A stretch of DNA of 64,000 bases, taken from assembly GCA_017695065.1 (NCBI GenBank), contig JADILZ010000040.1, positions 1 through 64,000 of the forward strand. The letters run 5' to 3'. Position numbers and translations under genes: made by a program. Numbering within the stretch: the stretch's first letter is position 1; each line of letters begins with the position of its first letter. Origin of the DNA: Candidatus Cryptobacteroides excrementipullorum. Its GTDB lineage: Bacteria; Bacteroidota; Bacteroidia; Bacteroidales; UBA932. Shown piece after piece: positions 33,862 to 42,265 of this stretch. Under the pieces are notes generated by a model. The model saw nothing but the letters and a program-made list of their open reading frames with translations, ran no database searches and was not told the DNA's origin.

Positions 33862-35511
33862 ATGGCAAAGTATGTATTCGTTACAGGCGGAGTCGCCTCG
33901 TCGCTCGGAAAAGGCATAATTTCGGCTTCATTGGCCAAACTTCTTCAGGCAAGGGGCCTGAGGGTCACCATCCAGAAGTTCGACCCTTACATCAACATCG
34001 ATCCCGGAACACTTAACCCATACGAGCACGGTGAGTGCTATGTCACCGATGACGGCGCAGAGACCGACCTCGATCTCGGCCATTACGAGAGATTCCTCGG
34101 GGTACATACGTCCAAGGCCAACAATGTCACCACAGGCAAGATCTACCATACCGTCATAAACCGGGAACGCGAAGGCGCTTATCTGGGAAAGACAGTGCAG
34201 ATTGTCCCTCACATTACGGACGAGATAAAAAGACGGATGCTCCTGCTCGGCAAGACAGGAAACTATGACATCATCATCACTGAAATAGGAGGTACGGTCG
34301 GAGACATGGAGTCTCAGCCGTTCGTCGAGGCTGTCCGTCAGCTCCAGTGGGAGCTTCCCGAGGAGGACTGCGTGACAATCCACCTTACGCTCGTGCCTTA
34401 TCTGAGTGCTGCCAAGGAGCTCAAGACCAAGCCTACGCAGCATTCGGTCCAGATGCTCCAGCAGAACGGTGTGCAGCCGGACATAATCGTCTGCCGTACT
34501 GAGCATAAGCTCACTCCGGAGCTGCGCAAGAAGGTGGCGCTGTTCTGCAATGTGCGTCCAGGCCATGTCATTGAGTCCATGGATGCGCCGTCCATATATA
34601 TGGTGCCGCTCAACATGAAGGCGGAGAAGCTGGACCAGCTCGTCCTGGACCATTTCAGGATGACAGGGCTTCCTGAGCCTGACCTCGACAAATGGAACAG
34701 GTTCCTTGAAAAACTCACCCACCCGAAGTCTTCGGTAGATGTTGCTCTTGTCGGCAAATATGTCGAGCTGCAGGATGCATACAAGTCCATCCTCGAGTCC
34801 TTTGTCCATGCAGGGGCGGCAAATGAATGCAAGGTGAATGTACACAGCATACACAGTGAGTTCCTCAATCAGGACAATGTGGATGAGAAACTCGGGGCTA
34901 TGGACGGGATTCTCGTCGCACCAGGGTTCGGTGAGCGCGGCCTTGAAGGTAAGATAGTGGCGGTGAAATATGCCAGGGAGCACAATGTGCCGTTCTTCGG
35001 CATCTGCCTCGGAATGCAGATGTGCGTGGTTGAGTTCGCCCGGGATGTGCTCGGCCTGAAGGATGCTGTCTCCACTGAGGTCAACCCTGCCACTCCTGTC
35101 CCTATCATAGATCTGATGGAAGACCAGAAAAGCACAACCATAAAGGGTGGTACGATGCGTCTCGGGGCTTATGACTGCCAGCTGGAAAAAGGCTCGCTCG
35201 CATACCGGATATACGGAAAGGAGATAATATCCGAGAGGCACAGGCACAGATACGAGTTCAACAATGACTACCTCCCGATGGTCGAGTCTGCCGGGATGAA
35301 GGCCACAGGGAAGAATCCTGATACGGGCCTTGTGGAGATTGTGGAGATCCCTACCCATCCGTTCTTCATCGGAGTCCAGTTCCATCCTGAGCTTAAAAGT
35401 ACCCCTGAGCATCCGCAGCCTATATTCGTGGCCTTTGTCAAGGCGGCGATGGATTACCGCAGAGCGCACCGCAAGGAGCTTGAGTCACTGAAACCGGAGT
35501 CAGAGAAATGA
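33862..35511 (+). CDS. pyrG: CTP synthase
   Basis: PyrG converts UTP to CTP using glutamine and ATP. The 549-residue protein has the synthase domain (YVFVTGGVASSLGKGI, DPYINIDPGTLNPYEHGE) and a class I glutamine amidotransferase domain with the nucleophile in FFGICLGMQMCVVEFA. The start at 33862 gives the standard MAKYVFVTGG. The stop overlaps the glutaminyl cyclotransferase start (ATGA). Confidence 0.97.
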   Translation: MAKYVFVTGGVASSLGKGIISASLAKLLQARGLRVTIQKFDPYINIDPGTLNPYEHGECYVTDDGAETDLDLGHYERFLGVHTSKANNVTTGKIYHTVINREREGAYLGKTVQIVPHITDEIKRRMLLLGKTGNYDIIITEIGGTVGDMESQPFVEAVRQLQWELPEEDCVTIHLTLVPYLSAAKELKTKPTQHSVQMLQQNGVQPDIIVCRTEHKLTPELRKKVALFCNVRPGHVIESMDAPSIYMVPLNMKAEKLDQLVLDHFRMTGLPEPDLDKWNRFLEKLTHPKSSVDVALVGKYVELQDAYKSILESFVHAGAANECKVNVHSIHSEFLNQDNVDEKLGAMDGILVAPGFGERGLEGKIVAVKYAREHNVPFFGICLGMQMCVVEFARDVLGLKDAVSTEVNPATPVPIIDLMEDQKSTTIKGGTMRLGAYDCQLEKGSLAYRIYGKEIISERHRHRYEFNNDYLPMVESAGMKATGKNPDTGLVEIVEIPTHPFFIGVQFHPELKSTPEHPQPIFVAFVKAAMDYRRAHRKELESLKPESEK

Positions 35512-36269
35512 GTATCCATGTGACAGTGCTTGCTGCAGTCGCGGCGTTCCTGATGCCTCTTCAGGCTGCAGCCCAGATTAAGAGCTACAGGGCGGAGGTC
35601 GTCAGGGAATATCCTCACGATGTCACTTCATACACCCAGGGATTGTTCTTTTATGAAGGGCAGATGTATGAAAGTACCGGGGTGGCCGGAGAATCCACTT
35701 TCAGAAAGGTGGACCTGGAGACAGGCAAGGCATTGAGACGGCTGGACTTCTCTGACAAGTACTTTGTGGAAGGGTCCGTGGCGTTCGGCTCTGACCTCTA
35801 TATACTCACATGGCACAACAATGTGGCATTCATCTATGACATGAACACCCTGGAGTACAAGTCCACATGGACTTATCCGCGTGAGGGATGGGGACTTACC
35901 ACGGACGGAAATAACCTTGTCGCCAGTGACGGGTCGTCCACCCTGTATTTCATGGACGGTGAATTCAATGTGCAGCGCAAGGTCACTGTCAGGATGCAGG
36001 GTCGTCCGATGCGTCTGCTCAATGAGCTCGAGTATATAGACGGGAAGATATGGGCGAATGTATATACCAGCGACATTATCCTGGTCATCAATCCTGCCGA
36101 CGGTAATGTGGAGGCAACTATAGACTGTTCTGGTCTGCTTCCCAAGAAACTGCGCAAGCCTGACACTGATGTGCTTAACGGCATAGCATACAACGCTGAT
36201 GACGGCAAGGTCTATCTTACCGGCAAGAACTGGCCGCGACTGTATGAGGTCAGGATTGTGGAGAAATGA
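35508..36269 (+). CDS. Glutaminyl-peptide cyclotransferase (plant/bacterial type)
   Basis: The 253-residue protein has a signal peptide (about 1-22, ending AAAQ) and the beta-propeller fold of the glutamine cyclotransferase family: HDVTSYTQGLFFYEGQMYES, STFRKVDLETGK, GWGLTTDGNNLVASDGS and NELEYIDGKIWANVY, KPDTDVLNGIAY. It converts N-terminal Gln to pyroglutamate on exported proteins or peptides. It overlaps the pyrG stop by 4 nt, so it is translated from the pyrG message. Confidence 0.9.
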   Translation: MSIHVTVLAAVAAFLMPLQAAAQIKSYRAEVVREYPHDVTSYTQGLFFYEGQMYESTGVAGESTFRKVDLETGKALRRLDFSDKYFVEGSVAFGSDLYILTWHNNVAFIYDMNTLEYKSTWTYPREGWGLTTDGNNLVASDGSSTLYFMDGEFNVQRKVTVRMQGRPMRLLNELEYIDGKIWANVYTSDIILVINPADGNVEATIDCSGLLPKKLRKPDTDVLNGIAYNADDGKVYLTGKNWPRLYEVRIVEK

Positions 36270-36379
36270 CCTGCTCCGTTCCGACGGAAAATGACCTTCC
36301 GGTCAGTGGATTGTCCGGGTAAGCATGAAAAATTATAGAGCATCTTGTGTTATTTTTGAAAATTAGTTTATCTTTGCAG

Positions 36380-36407
36380 CCGCTTCCGGAAACGGGAGCG
36401 GTTTTTT
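36380..36407 (+). terminator. Intrinsic terminator after the cyclotransferase gene
   Basis: CCGCTTCC-GGAAAC-GGGAGCGG followed by six T: an 8-bp stem with one G-T pair and a T-run, 110 nt after the cyclotransferase stop. It separates the pyrG unit from the TonB receptor leader. Confidence 0.75.
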
Positions 36408-36413
36408 ACGACA

Positions 36414-36421
36414 TAACTTTG
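36414..36421 (+). promoter_or_regulatory. -7 element for the TonB receptor
   Basis: TAACTTTG matches TAnnTTTG just after the terminator and would give a leader of about 270 nt. A second match, TATCTTTG at 36369-36376 with TTG 21 nt before it, precedes the terminator and would start transcription inside its stem. I favour the downstream element. Confidence 0.45.
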
Positions 36422-36462
36422 CGGGGGTACTCCCGCAGGTGTCTGCAGAATTGAAGTGTGTC

Positions 36463-36482
36463 GGACTCTCCCGACTCCTTGC
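36463..36482 (+). repeat. 20-nt direct repeat, first copy
   Basis: GGACTCTCCCGACTCCTTGC here matches 36564-36583 at 18 of 20 positions, 101 nt apart. The second copy is the left arm of the perfect palindrome. Seen directly. Confidence 0.75.
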
Positions 36483-36537
36483 GAATAGGTGGCAAGTCGC
36501 GTTGCGACCCGTCCGGTCAGGACGGCAATCCCCCATA

Positions 36538-36656
36538 GGGGGTGCAGGGGGGTAGGAGGATCAGGACTCTCTCAACTCCTTGCAGATATCTGCAAGGAGT
36601 TGAGAGAGTCCCATTGAACCTGATCCGGCCAATACCGGCGAAGGGAAGCAGCTATC
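36538..36656 (+). promoter_or_regulatory. TPP riboswitch, unusual or degenerate
   Basis: The 3' half matches the thi-box aptamer: TTGAGAG at 36599-36605, where the family has CTGAGA (the HMP-pocket strand); ACCTGATCCGG (36618-36628); AATACCGGCG; and AAGGGAAG (36641-36648). A GGGGTGC, the usual 5' landmark, occurs at 36539-36545, but an extra ~20 nt and a perfect 48-bp palindrome lie between it and the 3' half. The palindrome's left arm pairs fully with the TTGAGA strand and would close the ligand pocket. Function is therefore uncertain. A small GCACG/CGTGC hairpin follows, near the start codon of the TonB receptor. Confidence 0.7.
36564..36611. repeat. Perfect 48-bp palindrome in the riboswitch
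   Basis: Two 24-nt arms (GGACTCTCTCAACTCC... and ...GGAGTTGAGAGAGTCC) are exact reverse complements with no spacer; the centre is GAT|ATC at 36587/36588. It overlaps the P2/P3/J3-2 region expected of the TPP aptamer. Such exact long palindromes are uncommon in bacterial leaders. Confidence 0.95.
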
Positions 36657-36698
36657 TCATGCACGCAGTCCGTGCGCCCCTTGCATAAACATCGGATT

Positions 36699-39083
36699 AT
36701 GCGAGGTTTTTTATTTTCAGCGGCATTGACAATGCTGTTCCCGTCCATTGCAGCAGCTGCAACGGACGAAGCAGATGTGACACCCGTCGCATCTGAGGGT
36801 GCTCCAGTCATGGAGGAAATCAACGACAAACTCGACAGCGTAGTGGTATCGGCATCGAGGGCCGGCAAGTCCACCCCGGTGACATTCACCATGGTGGGGA
36901 AAGAAGCCCTGAGACAGAACAATCCCATCAACTCCCTGCCCATGATGCTGAATCTCCAGCCATCTGTAGTGGCTGTGAATGAGGGAGGTACAGGCATCGG
37001 GTATTCGAAGATGACCATCCGTGGCAGCAAGGGGTCCCAGGTGAACGTGACTCTTAACGGAATAACGCTCAACGATGCTGAGTCACAGGAAGTCTTCTGG
37101 GTCAATCTCCCGTCCCTCACCAACATCATCAGCTCCGTGCAGCTCCAGCGCGGGCTCGGTACATCTGCCAACGGGGCAGGGGCCTTCGGTGCGAGCGTGA
37201 ATATGAGCACAGCATCGGTTTCCTCTGATCCTCATGTGTTTGCTGAGGTCGCAGCCGGATCTTACAACACATTCATGTCCACAGTCTCCGCAGGGACCGG
37301 GCTTACCAGGTCAGGACTGTATTTCGACTTTGCCTATTCGCGCAACTATACTGACGGTTATATCCGCAATGCGAAGGCGAAAGTCCAGTCTGCATTTGCC
37401 GTGCTCGGCTGGATGAACGAGACCAATTCGCTCAAGCTCACTTATCTTATGGGTGACCAGCATACAGGGATAACCTGGAACGGGATTGACCTTGACACGT
37501 ACAGGACTGACCGCAGGTACAACAGTGCAGGGGAATACACAGACCTTTTCGGCAACGTCCGGTACTATGACAACGAGACCGACAACTACACCCAGCATCA
37601 CATCCAGCTTAACTATACGCACCAGTTCCCGAAAAACGTGGTATGGAGCACTACTCTGAATTACACCAAAGGTGACGGCTACTATGAGAACTACAAGGCG
37701 GGTGAGGACATGGGTGACTATAATCTTCCGGATCTTCCTCCGTACCCTGTCATCGACCCGTCCACAGGCAGCCAGCTCGTGGGCAGCGACGGCAACCCTG
37801 TATTCAGGACAGGGGCAGATTTCATAACCCGTGAAGCCATGGACAATTCCTATATCGTCCTGAACTCCGATGTCAGATATACTTCCGACAGGCTTTCATT
37901 CACCGGAGGGATAAACCTTTCCAGGTACGACGGAGACCATATAGGCAAGGTGCTTTGGTGCGACCGTCTGGGGGACAGCTACGACTATGACGCCTACAAT
38001 GATGCACATACGTGGTATCTGAACAACGGTCTGAAGCAGGAAGTCAATGTCTTTGCCAGGGCCGAGTACACTCCTGCCGACTGGATAACAGCGTATGTTG
38101 ACCTGCAGTACAGGGGTGTCTCCCTGAAGATGGAGGGGCCGGACGATGATGCGGGCATGCTCGATTACAGCACCACATGGAATTTCTTCAACCCTCGTGC
38201 GGGCCTGACTTTCAGCTGGGCTCCGGAACATAAGGCGTACATCTCCGCCGCGATGGGGAACCGGGAACCGGGCAGGAGCGACATCAAGGAGAATATCAAG
38301 GATGTCAATGCCGGAAACCGTGAAGGCATCCACATACGTCCGGAGCAGATGGTGGACGTGGAGATAGGTTACAGATATACCGGAAAGAAAGTCACGGCAT
38401 CGGCCAACCTTTATTTCATGGAATATTTCGACATGCTCCTTGAGACGGGCAGGCTGAGTGACGTTGGCTACGCCCTGAAGGAGAATGTGGGAAGGGCGTA
38501 CCGTCGCGGAATCGAGCTTGCGGCAGCATGGCAGGCTGTGAAATGGCTCAGGATAGATGCCAACACGACCCTCAGCCTCAACAAGATAATGGACTATACT
38601 GCATATTGTGACAACATAGCATATGAGTCTGACGGGAATGGCGGTCTCGAGATGGTCTACCCCGGTGGCCAGACTCCCGTGGATTTCGGAAAGACCGACA
38701 TGCTCATGTCGCCTTCTGTCATAGGCATGCTCCAGCTGTCTTTCCAGCCTTTCGCTACGGTGGCGCGGAACTCATTGAAGACCACGACGGTCTCTCTCAA
38801 CGGTAAATATGTCGGAAGGCAGTATATGGACAATTCGTCCAGCCTCGACCGCTCAATCCCCGCATACTTCGTCTCCAACCTTTCGATTTCACATGAATTC
38901 AATGTGGGAGGAGGAAAGCTCGGCATAAGCGGTTATGTGAACAACCTTTTCAACAATATGTACTATGCCGATGGCGGCGCCTACAACATGTACAATACGG
39001 ATAGCGGGGAAATCGAGTCCGACATCTGGATATACCCGCAGGCTCCGGTCAATTTCATGTTGAAGCTGAGCTACAGGTTCTGA
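36699..39083 (+). CDS. TonB-dependent outer-membrane receptor (possible thiamin transporter)
   Basis: The 794-residue protein has a signal peptide (about 1-20), a plug domain with SVVVSASRAGKSTPVTFTM and MTIRGSKGSQVNVTLNGITL, and a long barrel ending in MLKLSYRF with the terminal Phe typical of outer-membrane proteins. No carboxypeptidase-like N-terminal extension or SusD partner is present, so it is the single-receptor (BtuB/FecA-like) type. The thi-box remnant in its leader suggests thiamin or a thiamin precursor as substrate; this is inference. The ATG at 36699 is preferred to a GTG at 36672. Confidence 0.85.
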   Translation: MRGFLFSAALTMLFPSIAAAATDEADVTPVASEGAPVMEEINDKLDSVVVSASRAGKSTPVTFTMVGKEALRQNNPINSLPMMLNLQPSVVAVNEGGTGIGYSKMTIRGSKGSQVNVTLNGITLNDAESQEVFWVNLPSLTNIISSVQLQRGLGTSANGAGAFGASVNMSTASVSSDPHVFAEVAAGSYNTFMSTVSAGTGLTRSGLYFDFAYSRNYTDGYIRNAKAKVQSAFAVLGWMNETNSLKLTYLMGDQHTGITWNGIDLDTYRTDRRYNSAGEYTDLFGNVRYYDNETDNYTQHHIQLNYTHQFPKNVVWSTTLNYTKGDGYYENYKAGEDMGDYNLPDLPPYPVIDPSTGSQLVGSDGNPVFRTGADFITREAMDNSYIVLNSDVRYTSDRLSFTGGINLSRYDGDHIGKVLWCDRLGDSYDYDAYNDAHTWYLNNGLKQEVNVFARAEYTPADWITAYVDLQYRGVSLKMEGPDDDAGMLDYSTTWNFFNPRAGLTFSWAPEHKAYISAAMGNREPGRSDIKENIKDVNAGNREGIHIRPEQMVDVEIGYRYTGKKVTASANLYFMEYFDMLLETGRLSDVGYALKENVGRAYRRGIELAAAWQAVKWLRIDANTTLSLNKIMDYTAYCDNIAYESDGNGGLEMVYPGGQTPVDFGKTDMLMSPSVIGMLQLSFQPFATVARNSLKTTTVSLNGKYVGRQYMDNSSSLDRSIPAYFVSNLSISHEFNVGGGKLGISGYVNNLFNNMYYADGGAYNMYNTDSGEIESDIWIYPQAPVNFMLKLSYRF

Positions 39084-39169
39084 TACGGGATTGCAGGGAG
39101 ATGGAAGGCCCATAAAACAAAAAAAAGGAAGCTGAAAGCCCCCGTCAAAAGATTTCCCGTCTTGGTTTT

Positions 39170-39201
39170 AAAGACATCCGCTGTCACAGCGGATGTCTTT
39201 T
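39170..39201. terminator. Bidirectional terminator between the TonB receptor and trmD
   Basis: AAAGACATCCGCTG-TCA-CAGCGGATGTCTTT is a perfect 14-bp stem with a 3-nt loop and A/T tracts on both sides. It suits both convergent genes. The remaining ~120 bp before the trmD end is AT-rich, with a stray TATTTTTG, and holds no gene that I can see. Confidence 0.88.
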
Positions 39202-39320
39202 CTGGTTAGTTAGTAGTGTTTCCAATTATTAATGGTTAGTATATTTTTGCTTTAAGGATGTGCTAAGTTATAAACTATAATTGAGAAAACAAAAAAAAAT
39301 AAAAAAATCTGCTTACATTT

Positions 39321-39998
39321 TTAATCGTCCAGCAGTCCGGGCCTAAGTCTCCTGGTCCTTTCCACCGCCTGTTCGTCCTGCCATTCCCTTATCAGTCTGG
39401 GATTTCCGCTCAGAAGAACATCCGGGACTTTCCATCCGTTGAACTCTGCCGGCCTTGTATAGATCGGAGGCGAAAGCAGCCCGTCCTGGAAACAGTCGCT
39501 CAAGGCCGAGGTCTCGTCGGTGATCGCCCCGGGAATGAGCCGGACTATGGCATCAGCAAGGATTGCAGCAGGTATCTCTCCTCCGCTCAGGACATAGTCC
39601 CCGACAGAGATTTCCCTGGTTATGAGATGCTCGCGGATACGGTGGTCTATACCTTTGTAGTGGCCGCACAGGATCATGATGTTGCCCTTCAGAGAGAGCT
39701 CGTTGGCTATCCCCTGGTTGAGGATCTCCCCGTCAGGGGACATGTATATCACCTCGTCGTATTCCCTCTCGGACTTCAGTTCCTGTATCATCATATATAC
39801 CGGTTCCACCATGAGGACCATCCCAGCGTCGCCCCCGTAGCTGTAGTCATCGACCTGCTGTCTCGGTCCTTTCCCGTATTTCCTCAGGTTATGGACATGG
39901 ATCTCCACGATACCCTTCTTCTGGGCACGTCCGACTATGGAGTTGTTGAGGGGGCTTTCAAGAAGCTCCGGCAATACGGTTATGATGTCTATTCTCAT
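39321..39998 (-). CDS. trmD: tRNA (guanine37-N1)-methyltransferase
   Basis: TrmD methylates G37 of tRNAs with a G36 and prevents frameshifting. The 225-residue SPOUT enzyme has [34 protein letters not shown], the knot-loop region [27 protein letters not shown] and [15 protein letters not shown] [14 protein letters not shown]. The start at 39998 is the standard [11 protein letters not shown]. Confidence 0.95.
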   Translation of the reverse strand: MRIDIITVLPELLESPLNNSIVGRAQKKGIVEIHVHNLRKYGKGPRQQVDDYSYGGDAGMVLMVEPVYMMIQELKSEREYDEVIYMSPDGEILNQGIANELSLKGNIMILCGHYKGIDHRIREHLITREISVGDYVLSGGEIPAAILADAIVRLIPGAITDETSALSDCFQDGLLSPPIYTRPAEFNGWKVPDVLLSGNPRLIREWQDEQAVERTRRLRPGLLDD

Positions 39999-40061
39999 TT
40001 TTTCCGATGTGTAAGATGCCTTAAAAATATGTTTTGCCGGCATAAATGCCTGGAACGGGTG

Positions 40062-40069
40062 CAAAAATA
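40062..40069 (-). promoter_or_regulatory. -7 element for trmD
   Basis: The minus strand reads TATTTTTG, matching TAnnTTTG, 63 nt upstream of the trmD ATG. Confidence 0.45.
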
Positions 40070-40101
40070 GTATTTTTGATTAGACTTTCAGTAAAAAAAG
40101 G

Positions 40102-40109
40102 TATATTTG
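40102..40109 (+). promoter_or_regulatory. -7 element for the DUF349 gene
   Basis: TATATTTG matches TAnnTTTG, 44 nt upstream of the ATG at 40154. A TTTG at 40075-40078 could be the -33 box, spacing 23 nt. Confidence 0.6.
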
Positions 40110-40153
40110 CAGGTTGAAATTTTTATCGAAACAATTAAGCACACCATTTTATT

Positions 40154-41944
40154 ATGAGTGAAGAGATTATTCCTGATGTCCCGGTAACATCAGACGTACT
40201 TGAAAATGAAGAACCAGTAGTCAATTATTCTGCAATGAGCCTTGCGGAGCTCGCGGACATGTTCCAGAAACTTGCCATAAGCGAGGACCGCATGAAGCGC
40301 TCCAAGGAGGCAGAGGCCATCAAGTCAGCTTTCTACAAGAGGCTCCTCAAGGAGAGGGCGGAGGCCGGAAGCACTGCGGCCGTCCAGGAGCCTGGAAGCG
40401 CGGAGGAGGACCCTGCTGTGGAGGCGGAGATTTCCCAGGCACCTCAGCCGGAGACGGAAGAGGCCGTATCTGAGAATCCTTTTGACGAGATAGAGCGCGG
40501 GTTCAAGGCTCTGTACAATGCCTACAGAAAAGAGAAGGCCGAGTACAACAGGCAGCTGGAAAAGGAACGTGAGCATAATCTCGAGCTCAAGGAAGCCGTG
40601 ATAGCCGATCTGAAGGCTCTTGTCGAGAAACAGGAGGACGTGAATGCAACTTTCCCGGCTTTCCGGGAAATACAGAACAGATGGAGGGCCATAGGACCTG
40701 TCCCTGTGCAGAACTACAGGAACCTCAACGACACATACCAGCTCTATGTCGAGCAGTTCTACGACATGGTAAAGATAAACCGGGAGCTCCGTGACCTTGA
40801 TTTCAAGAAGAATCTCGAGGCCAAGGAGAAGTTCTGCGAAGCCGCCGAGAAACTTGCGGAGAAGGAAAACGTGGTGGATGCTTTCAAGGAGCTCCAGAAG
40901 CTGCACGAGCAGTGGAAGGAATACGGTCCTGTCGCTAAGCAGTTCCGTGAGGATATATGGAACAGGTTCAAGGCTGCAACTGCAGTGATCAACAAGAAAT
41001 ACCAGGCATATTTCGAAGGTCAGAAGGAGCAGTATGCGGAGAACCTTGCAGCCAAGACCCTCCTTTGCGAGAAGGTGGAGGCCATTGCCGAAAAGGAGAT
41101 AAAGTCTTCAGGCGAGTGGAATGACTGCACCAAGGAGATAGAGGAGATACAGAAGCAGTGGAAGGGTATAGGATATGCATCCAAAAAGGAGAACCAGAGG
41201 ATCTACGAGCGCTTCCGTGCCGCATGCGACAAGTTCTTTGACAGGAAGAGGGAGTTCTATTCGGCCTACAAGGATGAGATGAACGATAATCTCCAGAAGA
41301 AGATCGCCCTGTGCGAGGCTGCAGAGGCACTCAAGACCAGCACTGCTTGGAAGAAGACAACGGACCAGCTCATAAACCTCCAGAAACAGTGGAAGGAGAT
41401 CGGTGCCGTTCCGCGCAAGAAGTCGGAAGCTCTCTGGAAGAGGTTCCGTGCTGCGTGCGACGAGTTCTTCAATGAGCGTGACAAGCAGGCCAAGCCGGAG
41501 AATGACTATTACGGCAACCTCAAGGCCAAGAAGCATCTTATAGAGGAGATAAATGCCTATGTCCTGGCTGACGACGATGATGTCAATGCAGAGGCGGCTC
41601 AGGAATTCTCCGACAGGTGGCAGTCTATCGGCTTCGTGCCGTTCAAGGAGAAGGACAAGATCGCGGATGCGTACAAGGAGGCCATGCAGGCCAAGTTCCC
41701 TGAGATTTCCCGCAGGCCGAGGGGCAAGGCTCCTAAAAACGAGAAAGAGAGGCTTGTCCAGAAATATCTCAAGAAAGAGCAGGATATCGTGACGTACGAG
41801 AACAATATCGGTTTCTTCGCCGCATCCAAGAATTCCGAGCCGCTTATAAGGCAGATGCAGGAAAGGATTGACAAGGCAAAGGAAGAGCTCAAGGAACTTG
41901 AATTGCAGATAAGGGCGCTGGACAGTGCCGAAGAAAAGGAATAA
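40154..41944 (+). CDS. DUF349 repeat protein
   Basis: The 596-residue protein has an acidic N-terminus and then about five DUF349 repeats. Each is a helical unit with a core like QNRWRAIGPVP, LHEQWKEYGPV, IQKQWKGIGYA and LQKQWKEIGAVPRK. The family forms long coiled-coil helical bundles of unknown function and is common in Bacteroidota. The last part (QEFSDRWQSIGFVPFKEK) continues the pattern. No signal peptide or membrane segment, so cytoplasmic. Confidence 0.88.
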   Translation: MSEEIIPDVPVTSDVLENEEPVVNYSAMSLAELADMFQKLAISEDRMKRSKEAEAIKSAFYKRLLKERAEAGSTAAVQEPGSAEEDPAVEAEISQAPQPETEEAVSENPFDEIERGFKALYNAYRKEKAEYNRQLEKEREHNLELKEAVIADLKALVEKQEDVNATFPAFREIQNRWRAIGPVPVQNYRNLNDTYQLYVEQFYDMVKINRELRDLDFKKNLEAKEKFCEAAEKLAEKENVVDAFKELQKLHEQWKEYGPVAKQFREDIWNRFKAATAVINKKYQAYFEGQKEQYAENLAAKTLLCEKVEAIAEKEIKSSGEWNDCTKEIEEIQKQWKGIGYASKKENQRIYERFRAACDKFFDRKREFYSAYKDEMNDNLQKKIALCEAAEALKTSTAWKKTTDQLINLQKQWKEIGAVPRKKSEALWKRFRAACDEFFNERDKQAKPENDYYGNLKAKKHLIEEINAYVLADDDDVNAEAAQEFSDRWQSIGFVPFKEKDKIADAYKEAMQAKFPEISRRPRGKAPKNEKERLVQKYLKKEQDIVTYENNIGFFAASKNSEPLIRQMQERIDKAKEELKELELQIRALDSAEEKE

Positions 41945-41957
41945 ATCCTTATGAAAG

Positions 41958-41996
41958 ACCGTCAGGGCAGGCCGTATGAGGCCAGGCCCTGACGGT
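41958..41996 (+). terminator. Long hairpin after the DUF349 gene
   Basis: ACCGTCAGGGC and GCCCTGACGGT form an 11-bp perfect stem around a GC-rich loop, 13 nt after the stop. No T-run follows, so it may be a transcript-end structure rather than an intrinsic terminator. Confidence 0.55.
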
Positions 41997-42034
41997 AGTC
42001 TTAATTGAAACCTATATATTAGGTGAAATAGGAA

Positions 42035-42196
42035 GGCCCTTCAGGGCCGCACCGGAGGGTCAGCGAGGTTTCCGACATGGAAACCGAAGCAGTGGAGGTG
42101 CCGGCGGAGCGACAGCGGAGCCGCATGCCCCGACGGGGCTGTCACCGTCAGGTGACTGGGGGTGGACTGACAGGATTTCTTCAAGAAATCCTGTCA
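42035..42196 (+). repeat. Hairpin-rich repeat island R2, right copy
   Basis: The first 59 nt match the inverted left-edge copy (55 of 59). Further short hairpins follow: CCCCGACGGGG, GTCACCGTCAGGTGAC, and TGACAGGATTTCTT/AAGAAATCCTGTCA at 42168-42196, a nearly perfect 29-nt palindrome. No ORF lies here. The island fills most of the gap between the DUF349 gene and yidC. It has a REP-like look. Confidence 0.75.
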
Positions 42197-42239
42197 TAAA
42201 TGATAAAATATTGATTTTTAGGGTAATATTGTTAAACAT

Positions 42240-42260
42240 AAATTCGTCGAACTGACGTTA
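42240..42260 (+). repeat. Partial R1-like repeat before yidC
   Basis: AAATTCGTCGAACTGACGTTA matches the end of R1 (117-137) at 17 of 21 positions and lies 5 nt before the yidC ATG. Confidence 0.5.
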
Positions 42261-42265
42261 TTTAG

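Noticed and set aside
33753..33938. 62-residue N-terminal extension of the SRD5A-like protein
   Set aside because: It crosses the divergent pyrG promoter and start; the membrane protein starts properly at 33752.
33928..35469. 513-codon open frame on the minus strand across pyrG
   Set aside because: It is antisense to a complete CTP synthase, has no family motifs, and arises from the GC-rich codon pattern.
36345..36376. TTG plus TATCTTTG as the promoter of the TonB receptor
   Set aside because: Transcription would start inside the terminator stem; the TAACTTTG element after the terminator is more plausible.
36463..36611. CRISPR-like array in the TonB leader
   Set aside because: Only two unequal repeats, one of which is half of a palindrome; no spacers or cas genes.
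36380..36700. Cobalamin riboswitch upstream of the TonB receptor
   Set aside because: No B12-box-like segment was found; the 3' half matches the TPP aptamer instead.
39202..39320. A small RNA from TATTTTTG at about 39.24 kb
   Set aside because: AT-rich gap only; no terminator or conserved structure found to support a transcript.
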